From: Microlunatus parietis
GTDB lineage: Bacteria > Actinomycetota > Actinomycetes > Propionibacteriales > Propionibacteriaceae
Reading direction: 5' to 3'
Length of the DNA stretch: 64,000 nt
Assembly: GCF_013407955.1 (NCBI RefSeq)
Contig: NZ_JACCBU010000001.1
Span: 4,216,001-4,280,000, forward strand
The notes below the pieces were generated by a model. The model did not search any database, had not been told where the DNA came from, and saw only the letters and a list, made by a program, of their open reading frames with translations. Below are positions 56,994-64,000 of the stretch, piece by piece. A program made the translations under genes and the position numbers. The number at the start of each line of letters is the position of its first letter. Position 1 is the first letter of the stretch.

Positions 56994-57719
56994 TCAGCCG
57001 CGCGCGGTCCCCGGCTCGACGGGCCGGTAGCCGACCAGCGCGTACGGCAGCGCGGAGCCCGGCGAGTTCTCCCAGCCGGTGAGCCGGGTGAGTGGCCGTA
57101 CGGTCACGTCGGCGAAGCCGGCGGCCTCGGCGAGCTCGATCAGCGGACCATGATCATCGAGGTACATGGCGGTCAGCGCCGCCCGGGTCTCGTCGGTGTA
57201 GGTCCGCTGGAACAGGCCGGCCCGCTGCTCCGGCGCGGCAGACTGCGGCGGCGGGCGGTCGGCGAGCCCGTAGATCACGGCGACCTGGCCGGCCTGCCGG
57301 AGCAGGGTGAACCAGTTGCGGAAGGCCTGGCCGGGCTTGCGCAGGGTCCACAGCACGCTGCGGGAGATCACGGCGTCGAAGCTCGTCGCCGGAAACGGCG
57401 GCGCGACCGCGTCACCGACCCGGTACGCCACCGACGCCTCGGCACCGGTCGCCGCCCGGGCCCGGGCCAGCATCCCTTCCGACAGGTCGATTCCGGTCAC
57501 CCGGTGCCCGAGCTCGGCCGCGATCCGGGCCACGAACCCGGTTCCGGTGCCGACGTCCAGCACCTCAGCCGGCGACCCCGGCAGGACGGACCCGATGGCC
57601 TCCCGCCAGTCCGCGTAGGCGGCCGTGCCCGGTGCCGCGACGTTGGCGGGCTCGTCGTACCCGGGTGCGACCTGGTTCCAGAACGACGTGATCAACTTCT
57701 GCACCGCGTCGTCGGCCAT
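56994..57719 (-). CDS. class I SAM-dependent methyltransferase
   Basis: The 241-residue protein has motif I EVLDVGTGTGFVARIAAELG near residues 50-69, an acidic VTGIDLSEGMLARARA, then FDAVISRSVLWTLRKPGQAFRNW near 110-132. It is of the UbiE-like type. The ATG at 57719 fits the AAGGG ribosome binding site; an ATG at 57725 would overlap the stop of the upstream fragment (ATGA). The substrate is unknown. The neighbour upstream in the same direction is a gene remnant at 57722. Confidence 0.8.
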   Translation of the reverse strand: MADDAVQKLITSFWNQVAPGYDEPANVAAPGTAAYADWREAIGSVLPGSPAEVLDVGTGTGFVARIAAELGHRVTGIDLSEGMLARARAATGAEASVAYRVGDAVAPPFPATSFDAVISRSVLWTLRKPGQAFRNWFTLLRQAGQVAVIYGLADRPPPQSAAPEQRAGLFQRTYTDETRAALTAMYLDDHGPLIELAEAAGFADVTVRPLTRLTGWENSPGSALPYALVGYRPVEPGTARG

Positions 57720-57721
57720 GA

Positions 57722-57865
57722 TCATCGCCCTTTCACTCGTGGGGTCCGACCGACCTCGGACACCTGCAGCCCGTCCCGGAACACCAGCATCAGGCCGTGT
57801 TCCGGATCCCAGGCGCATTCGCACTCGATCTTGACGTAGACGTGCTGGTCCTGGCCATCATCCGA
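57722..57865 (-). pseudogene. 3' fragment of a DUF6985-like gene
   Basis: The minus-strand frame reads VYVKIECECAWDPEHGLMLV, then FRDGLQVSEVGRTPRVKGR, the typical C-terminus of DUF6985-like immunity-type proteins (W-x-PEHGL-x-LVFRDG). No start codon of suitable position exists between it and the TGA at 57866-57868. The stop overlaps the ATG at 57725 of the methyltransferase. It is a remnant that may still act as a coupling leader. Confidence 0.55.
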
Positions 57866-57893
57866 TCACGCTTCAAGCTACGTCTCGTGATCA

Positions 57894-58505
57894 TCAGTCC
57901 TGCTCGGCGGTACGCAGCACGACGGCGATTCCTTGATCACGAAGCTGATCGACAATCGTCCCGGCGAACCGGCGGAAGACCTCGTCGTCCGGCCAGGCGG
58001 TCAGATCGATCATGATCACCGGCGAGCCCGGGCCGGCGTCCGGCGGCCCTGCTGCCGGGAGCTCGTGGGCTTGCTCTTCCGGTCCTCCAGTCAGCACCCC
58101 GGCGATCGGCCGACCCTGGGCTGCCTCGTACGTGATCGAGGCCAGTTCGTCGAGCGACGGGGCGACGAAGTAGCCGTCGGCGCCGGCGGCGACGCTGCGG
58201 GCCACCGGGCCGGCGAAGTCGGCGCCGAAGCGCGGATCGGAGAACTCGGCGATCAGCACCCGGGCGCCGGGGAACAGGGCCTTCAGGCCGCCGATGAGCC
58301 GGCGGCTGACCGGCGGCACCAGGACCAGGTCGGCCGTGCTGCCGGCGTCTCGGATGTCTCGGACCACGTGGCCTGGACCCAACTGGGCGGCCAGGGCGTC
58401 CCGGGCCTCGGCGGTCAGGCTCATCGCCGTGACGACGATCACCGGGCCGTCGGCCCGGATCTCCTGGCCGTCGGCGTCGGTGCGGTGCGGCTCGAGTTCG
58501 CTCAC
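57894..58505 (-). CDS. hypothetical protein, 203 residues
   Basis: This GTG-started protein reads SELEPHRTDADGQEIRADGP, then strands such as VIVVTAMSLTAEARD and VRDIRDAGSTADLVLVPPVS, ending in an EQD tail. The alternating beta-alpha pattern suggests a Rossmann-like or receiver-like fold. I do not recognise its family. It has no signal peptide or membrane segment. It is followed by the DUF6985-like remnant; the PadR gene lies 36 bases upstream, in the same direction. Confidence 0.6.
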   Translation of the reverse strand: MSELEPHRTDADGQEIRADGPVIVVTAMSLTAEARDALAAQLGPGHVVRDIRDAGSTADLVLVPPVSRRLIGGLKALFPGARVLIAEFSDPRFGADFAGPVARSVAAGADGYFVAPSLDELASITYEAAQGRPIAGVLTGGPEEQAHELPAAGPPDAGPGSPVIMIDLTAWPDDEVFRRFAGTIVDQLRDQGIAVVLRTAEQD

Positions 58506-58541
58506 GTACCCCCGCTGGGTCGACCGACAAGATCACTAAGA

Positions 58542-59132
58542 CTACCGCTGTTGCCTTCGGCGGGTGGCCGATCGCGGTCCGGTCTCGGCCAGTTCGTGAT
58601 GTCCGGCGCGGAGCCGTTCGAGGAGTTGCTCGGTCCAGCCGATCTCCGCATCGGCGACCTGGGTCCAGTAGCGGACGGCCTCAAGGTGGTGCCTCCATTC
58701 GGCCTCCGGGTCCTGGTCGTATTCCCGGGCGACGCGATCACGCTTCGCCCGGTAGGTGTCGACTCGTTGTTCGAGCAGTTCGATCGCCCGCGGCCGGGTC
58801 AGCGCGTCGATGAACCCGATCGCGGCCATCGTCTCGCCGGGGGCGTTCTCCTCGCTGAGGAGCGTGCGCTCGAGCAGGTCGACGAACGCGCTCCGGCCCC
58901 TGCTCGTCGGGCGGTACCGCCTGCGGGCCGGGCCGGCCGACCTCGTCTCGTCGTCGATGCTCTCCAGCAGTCCCTCGGCGGCCAGCCGGCGCAGGGCGTG
59001 GTAGATCGAGCCCTGCCCGATGCCTCCCCAGAGGTCGACGCGCCAGGCGGCGAGGTCCTTGCGTACCTGATAACCGTGCGCGACCTCCCGATCGATCACC
59101 GCGCCGAGGACGAGCAGCCTGGTGGCTGACAT
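58542..59132 (-). CDS. PadR-family transcriptional regulator
   Basis: The 196-residue protein has the PadR winged HTH: LLVLGAVIDREVAHGYQVRKDL near residues 6-27, GGIGQGSIYHALRRLAAEGLL near 36-56, and RRRYRPTSRGRSAFVDLL. The C-terminal helical dimer domain (AEWRHHLEAVRYWTQVADAEI) matches the PadR-s2 subgroup. It is divergent from a small membrane protein gene, its likely target, with a short palindrome between. The ATG at 59132 is the family start. Confidence 0.85.
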   Translation of the reverse strand: MSATRLLVLGAVIDREVAHGYQVRKDLAAWRVDLWGGIGQGSIYHALRRLAAEGLLESIDDETRSAGPARRRYRPTSRGRSAFVDLLERTLLSEENAPGETMAAIGFIDALTRPRAIELLEQRVDTYRAKRDRVAREYDQDPEAEWRHHLEAVRYWTQVADAEIGWTEQLLERLRAGHHELAETGPRSATRRRQQR

Positions 59133-59166
59133 GGGACTCCCTCCGGTCGTCTCCCGCGGCATGGGA

Positions 59167-59174
59167 TACTAGTA
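59167..59174. promoter_or_regulatory. short palindrome in the PadR divergent promoter
   Basis: TACTAGTA lies between the divergent PadR and membrane-protein genes in the only AT-rich part of the gap. It could be part of a PadR operator. Weak evidence. Confidence 0.3.
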
Positions 59175-59201
59175 CAACTTGACTACCCGGAGGAGTGGCG
59201 T

Positions 59202-59591
59202 GTGCTGAGGTTCGGATTCGTCGCGGACGGCGTCTGGAAGGCGCTGGTCGGGGCGGCGATGCTGGCCTTGCTGCCGTGGCTGATCAGCTCGGCCGACGCC
59301 CCCGGGTGGTTGCTCGGCCTGACCGCCGTCGCTGTCCTGGCCAGCGCAGCGGCCGAGATCGCGTTCGGAATCCACAGCGGGGCCGGGTCGCACACGAAGT
59401 ATCTCGTCGCCTATGACGCCGGATGGGTGCTGGCGTCCGTGGCGAGCGTGCTGCTGATCACCGCCCTCGGCGCGACCGGCGCCTGGACCCTGTGGCTGTG
59501 CTACCAACTCGCCGCCGCCCCCGTTGCGGCCGTGGTCTTCGCCCGCGGCGCGCGGCCGGAACCGAGCCGTCGCACGATCAGGCAGCACTGA
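59202..59591 (+). CDS. small membrane protein under PadR control
   Basis: The 129-residue protein has four predicted membrane segments: ALVGAAMLALLPWLI, LLGLTAVAVLASAAAEIAF, GWVLASVASVLLITALG and LWLCYQLAAAPVAAVVF. It reads like a small DUF-type or multidrug-resistance-like membrane protein. It has a GGAGGAG ribosome binding site right before the GTG at 59202. The divergent PadR gene suggests substrate-dependent expression. Function is unknown. Confidence 0.6.
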   Translation: MLRFGFVADGVWKALVGAAMLALLPWLISSADAPGWLLGLTAVAVLASAAAEIAFGIHSGAGSHTKYLVAYDAGWVLASVASVLLITALGATGAWTLWLCYQLAAAPVAAVVFARGARPEPSRRTIRQH

Positions 59592-59674
59592 CGAGCCGCT
59601 GAAGCGCCGGCTCGCGGGCACCGTCATCGGTCGCCCGACGAGGTGGTTCGACGGTGCCGGGCGGCGGGATTCGG

Positions 59675-61048
<1,374 letters not shown>

Positions 61049-61055
61049 CCGTACG

Positions 61056-61739
61056 TCAGCGGTCTGCACCTCCCGGCCGGAGCGCGTCCGGAAAGGGCGG
61101 CGGCACCGGGAAGCAGCGCAGGAAGCGTCGTGCCTTCCGCCGGTCGCCGGTGATCATGACGGTCCCGTCCCGGACGGCCTGAGCCAGGTCGGTCCGGGCG
61201 AACACCAGGCGCTGCAGGTCGCCCGGTTCGGTGATGATCATGATCTCGGCGTCGGCGGACTCGCTGCGCCGGATGGTGAACTCGCCCGCTGTCACTGTGG
61301 CCAGGAAGCTGTCGTGGCCCAGCCGCAACAGGACCGACGTTGCCAGTGTGCCGGCGATTCCGGGATCGAAGGTGGTCTCCAGGGCCAGGGTCAGGGCATC
61401 GACGCTGAGGTCCGCGGTGACGCCCGGATCGAGCGGCAGCCGGCTGCCCCAGCGGCCGAGAACGACCAGCACCGAATGGAGTTCCTCACCCATCTCGGTC
61501 AGCTGGTAGGCCGGCCCGCCGACCGGCGGACCCAGCGTCCGTCGCCGTACCACCCCGGCGTCGGTCAGCTTGTGCAGCCGCTGGGACAGGACGTTCTGAC
61601 TGATCGGCGCCAGGCCGCGGGCCAGGTCGACGAACCGCTTCGGCCCGTACAGCAACTCCCGGACCACCAGCAGCGCCCAGCGATCACCGATGGTGTCCAG
61701 TGCTCGGGCGGTGCCGCAGGGATCGTTGAAGACCTTCAT
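61056..61739 (-). CDS. HxlR-family regulator with SCP2-like C-terminal domain
   Basis: The 227-residue protein has an HxlR winged HTH: CGTARALDTIGDRWALLVVREL near residues 8-29, LAPISQNVLSQRLHKLTDAGVV near 43-64, ending YQLTEMGEELHSVLVVLGRWG. A C-terminal SCP2-like domain follows (EFTIRRSESADAEIMIITEP). Such proteins commonly repress a neighbouring gene. It is divergent from the hydrolase gene with a perfect palindrome in between. Its stop faces purA 7 bases away. Confidence 0.85.
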   Translation of the reverse strand: MKVFNDPCGTARALDTIGDRWALLVVRELLYGPKRFVDLARGLAPISQNVLSQRLHKLTDAGVVRRRTLGPPVGGPAYQLTEMGEELHSVLVVLGRWGSRLPLDPGVTADLSVDALTLALETTFDPGIAGTLATSVLLRLGHDSFLATVTAGEFTIRRSESADAEIMIITEPGDLQRLVFARTDLAQAVRDGTVMITGDRRKARRFLRCFPVPPPFPDALRPGGADR

Positions 61740-61770
61740 GCCACCAGCCTAACCAAGACTCTTGCTATTC

Positions 61771-61797
61771 AGGAGTGATCACTCCTAATCTAGGAGT
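61771..61797. promoter_or_regulatory. perfect palindromic operator between HxlR and hydrolase
   Basis: AGGAGTGATCACTCCT at 61771-61786 is a perfect 16-base palindrome. A third half-site AGGAGT lies at 61792-61797 and also serves as the ribosome binding region before the ATG at 61798. It is the likely HxlR binding site. Confidence 0.65.
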
Positions 61798-62517
61798 ATG
61801 GCAATCACCGACGCGAGGCAGGGCGACCTGCTGCTGATTCCCGGCGCCGACGGCCGGCCCTGGTTCTGGCATCGGCTGGTCGCCGAACTGGACCGCCGTG
61901 GGTGCCGGGCCGTGGCGGCCGACCTGCCGAAGTCGGCCGACTCGACGCTGGACGACTACGCCGACGCGGCGGCCGCGGCAGCCGCGGGCGACGGGCCGTG
62001 GATCGTGGTCGCCCAGTCGCTCGGGGCCTTCACGGCTCCGCTGCTCTGCACCCGGTTGCCGGTCGAGCGGCTGGCGCTGGTGAACCCGATGATTCCCAGT
62101 CCGGGGGAGACCGCCGGCGACTGGTGGGAGCACACCGGGCAGGGACCGGCCAGCGCCGAGGCGGCGGCTCGGGATGGGCGCCCGGCCGGGTTCGAGCTGG
62201 TCCGGGACTTCTTCCACGACGTCCCGCCGGAGATCACCGAACAGGCGTTCGCCGATGCCGAGGTGGCCGAGCTGGGCGGTGTCTTCGCCCAGCCCTGGCC
62301 GCTGCGGTCCTGGCCGGCGGTGCCGACCCAGGTGATCCAGGGAGCTGACGACCGGTTCTTCCCGCTCGACTTCCAGCGCCGGGTGGTCCGGGACCGCCTC
62401 GGCCTTGATCAACTCACGGTGATTCCGGGCGGCCACCTGAACGCCTTGAGCCGTCCCGCCGAACTCGCCGACGCGCTGCTCAGCTGGTCTCCGGCAGGCC
62501 CAGCCGCCAAGCCCTGA
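61798..62517 (+). CDS. alpha/beta hydrolase
   Basis: The 239-residue protein has a catalytic nucleophile in VVAQSLGAFTAPLL (Ser near residue 81, G-x-S-x-G variant QSLGA), an acidic residue in VIQGADDRFFPLDF near 185, and a His in VIPGGHLNALSRP near 215. The fold begins LLLIPGADGRPWFWHRLVAEL. It is of the esterase/lactonase class, with unknown substrate. It sits behind the HxlR palindrome, so it is probably inducible. Its 3' end overlaps the GH32 gene by 38 bases. Confidence 0.8.
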   Translation: MAITDARQGDLLLIPGADGRPWFWHRLVAELDRRGCRAVAADLPKSADSTLDDYADAAAAAAAGDGPWIVVAQSLGAFTAPLLCTRLPVERLALVNPMIPSPGETAGDWWEHTGQGPASAEAAARDGRPAGFELVRDFFHDVPPEITEQAFADAEVAELGGVFAQPWPLRSWPAVPTQVIQGADDRFFPLDFQRRVVRDRLGLDQLTVIPGGHLNALSRPAELADALLSWSPAGPAAKP

Positions 62518-63733
62518 GGTCGGCGTCGCCGGACTCGACCCGCCAGGCGGTGCCGGCCGTCGAATAGGCACGGACGGTGATCGGCTGGCGGCCGTCGACG
62601 AACGCCTCGATCAGGCTGCCGTCGACCAGCACCCGGAGTTCGGTGTCCGTCTCCGCGGTCAGGTCGACCACCGGCGCCGTCGTGGCGAGCGTGAACCGAC
62701 CGCGGAACCGGCCGGTGATCTCGAACGCCGACTCGGTGATCTTGGTCCGCGGGTCCAGCTCGGCGCGGCGCAGCCCGGTCAGCTCTGCGGCGGGGCTGCT
62801 AACCAGGACCCCGTCGACAACCCTCAGTTCCCGCGGGTACGTCAGCACTCCGGCCCAACCGGCCGCCAGGATGTCCTCGGCCGCCCGCCCGGTCTCCCTC
62901 GCCCAACCCCAGAGCAGCGTCCGATCCGGCAGCGCGACCAGCTGCGGCGCGTAGAACGTGGTGCCGGTGTCCAGCCCACCGCCGGACGTTGCCACGAAGC
63001 GCAACCCATCGCCGTCCGGGACAAGATCACCGACCAGATAGGCGACATCGGACGGAGCGTCACGGCCCGCGGTCTGGATCAGCGAGATGATCAACACCCA
63101 GCGGCCGTCGATCAGGGCCAGGTTCGGGCACTCCCAGATGTCGCCAGGCGCGTGCTCGGCTGCGATCGGATCGGCATGATCGACCAGTCGGCCCAGCTCG
63201 GTCCAGTCGTCCAGCCGGTCACAGCCGTAGAGCAGGACGGCCGGCTCACCCCCGGGCTTTCCGGCGCCCTGGATGGCGTACCGGCGGCCGTCGACGGTGA
63301 ACACGAACGGGTCCCGGACATCGGTGAACGCCGGATCCGGCATCCCCATCACGCCATGATCATCCTGGGTCCAGGTGATCATGGTGCGGTCGCTGCGGGC
63401 CAGCGCCACCTGGGCGTTGCCGGCTCGATCATGGACCGCGGTGTAGACAGCGGTCGGCACCCCGTCGTCGTCGACGACGCAACCGGTCCAGCAGCCGACC
63501 TCGGTGATCGTTCCCGGCCGCCGTTCCAGGGCCACCGGGTGTTCGGTCCAGTGCAGCAGGTCGGTCGAGCTGGCGTGCCCCCAGACCACGTCGGCGTGCA
63601 CCGGCGCCGCCGGGTTGTACTGGAAGAACACGTGATACCGCCCGTCGATCCGGCACACCCCGTTCGGGTCGTTGAGCCAGCCGCGCCGCGGCCGGATGTG
63701 CAGGCTGGGGAAGGACGGGTCGGGCTGGTTCAT
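62480..63733 (-). CDS. glycoside hydrolase family 32 enzyme (fructosidase-like)
   Basis: The 417-residue protein has GH32 motifs: WLNDPNGVCRIDGRYHVFFQ near residues 19-38 (nucleophile Asp in NDPNG), FTDVRDPFVF near 134-143 (RDP stabiliser) and IWECPNLALI near 195-204 (acid/base Glu in EC). The C-terminal beta-sandwich follows (TELRVLVDGSLIEAFVDGRQ). It hydrolyses beta-fructosides such as sucrose, inulin or levan. There is no signal peptide, so it works in the cytosol on imported sugar. The partial MFS gene upstream in the same direction may be its transporter. Confidence 0.85.
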   Translation of the reverse strand: MNQPDPSFPSLHIRPRRGWLNDPNGVCRIDGRYHVFFQYNPAAPVHADVVWGHASSTDLLHWTEHPVALERRPGTITEVGCWTGCVVDDDGVPTAVYTAVHDRAGNAQVALARSDRTMITWTQDDHGVMGMPDPAFTDVRDPFVFTVDGRRYAIQGAGKPGGEPAVLLYGCDRLDDWTELGRLVDHADPIAAEHAPGDIWECPNLALIDGRWVLIISLIQTAGRDAPSDVAYLVGDLVPDGDGLRFVATSGGGLDTGTTFYAPQLVALPDRTLLWGWARETGRAAEDILAAGWAGVLTYPRELRVVDGVLVSSPAAELTGLRRAELDPRTKITESAFEITGRFRGRFTLATTAPVVDLTAETDTELRVLVDGSLIEAFVDGRQPITVRAYSTAGTAWRVESGDADLRAWRLGLPETS

Positions 63734-63755
63734 GCCCGGAATTCTCCCAACCGCG

Positions 63756-63813
63756 CCCTGAGCCTGTCGAAGGGCCAAGCCAGAGGTGGTCGGCCCGACG
63801 ATCAAGCTCAGGG
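63756..63813. repeat. CCCTGAGCCTGTCGAAGGG-type inverted repeat, right arm degenerate
   Basis: CCCTGAGCCTGTCGAAGGG at 63757-63775 has a degenerate inverted partner ending GCTCAGGG near 63806-63813. It lies between the MFS gene end and the GH32 start and resembles the terminator at 10639. Confidence 0.55.
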
Positions 63814-64000
63814 AGCGTTCGGGCGCGGGCGGAGCAAGGCCGGTAGGGCGACGGCGAGGGCGAGCATCGGGATCGCCATCGCGGCCACGGCCACGGTGAT
63901 CGGCAGGCCGACCGACAACCCGGCGATCGCGCCGAACGTGATCAAGGCCGTGCACTCGCCACCGAAGCCGGCCACGGAGGTCACGGTGGCCCGGGCCTCC
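63808..64000 (-). CDS. MFS transporter, C-terminal end only
   Basis: The last 63 codons of a membrane protein are visible on the minus strand. The frame reads ARATVTSVAGFGGECTALIT, then two hydrophobic helices (FGAIAGLSVGLPITVAV, MAIPMLALAVALPALL) and a short RPRPNAP tail. ARATVTSV is common before the last two helices of MFS exporters. The gene begins beyond the window. It runs in the same direction as the GH32 gene, so it could be part of the same sugar-use unit. Confidence 0.65.
   Translation of the reverse strand, partial: EARATVTSVAGFGGECTALITFGAIAGLSVGLPITVAVAAMAIPMLALAVALPALLRPRPNAP

Overview
The window is high-GC DNA (about 70 percent GC by eye), densely coded on both strands, with many GTG starts, ATGA/GTGA start-stop overlaps, SARP/AfsR, PadR, ECF42 and DUF2510 proteins, Tat signals, a sortase and DUF3151. 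This points to an actinobacterium, plausibly of the Propionibacteriales (for example a Microlunatus-like soil organism); the genus is inference. No rRNA, tRNA, CRISPR array, transposase or replication origin was found.

Layout. 1-6 kb: a broken gene at the left edge, a split transketolase plus short-chain dehydrogenase operon, a DUF1772 membrane protein, a SorC-type sugar regulator and a spermidine-synthase-like methyltransferase. 6-14 kb: a large SARP/AfsR regulator, an exported beta-helix protein behind tandem palindromic operators, a MarR/NmrA divergent pair and a DrrAB-like ABC exporter. 14-16.2 kb: two toxin-antitoxin-like modules. 16.2-21.6 kb: lgt (frameshifted), an aminotransferase, a class E-like sortase, pyrE, LemA and an aldo/keto reductase. 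21.6-23 kb: repeats and decayed genes. 23-28.5 kb: a DUF2510 protein, a frameshifted GH1 glycosidase, an exported GH43 protein and an exported glycine-rich solenoid protein. 28.5-36.5 kb: an RNA 2'-O-methyltransferase, an ECF42 sigma factor with its DGPF/YciI partner, a GntR regulator, an exported sialidase-like protein, another toxin-antitoxin-like pair and fba. 36.5-42.2 kb: a phosphotransferase, a second ECF42/DGPF module, the 3' remnant of an LPXTG surface protein and an ABC exporter operon with a divergent regulator. 42.2-50.6 kb: a glycerophosphodiesterase, a DeoR regulator, a three-gene ABC importer, a PhoD-type phosphodiesterase and a discoidin-domain protein, read here as one uptake and breakdown locus. 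50.6-64 kb: CorA, DUF3151, MFS, small enzymes, a large direct-repeat pair, a peptidase-like/NUDIX fusion, PadR, purA, HxlR and GH32.

The conserved genes pyrE, SpoU/TrmH methylase, fba, Mg2+ transporter, DUF3151 and purA occur in the order known from the Mycobacterium tuberculosis chromosome (Rv0382c to Rv0357c). The sugar-use, export, regulator and toxin-antitoxin genes lie between these backbone genes, so the window reads as a conserved backbone with variable insertions. Exported or cytosolic carbohydrate-active enzymes (GH1, GH32, GH43, sialidase-like, beta-helix) with LacI-, GntR-, SorC- and DeoR-type control suggest a polysaccharide-using saprophyte.

Beyond the genes, the window holds several short repeat families: a 57-61 bp hairpin in five copies, a composite palindrome-hairpin element in two copies, a roughly 335 bp direct repeat whose outermost ends form a perfect 20-bp inverted repeat, and a very frequent TGATCA palindrome inside genes.
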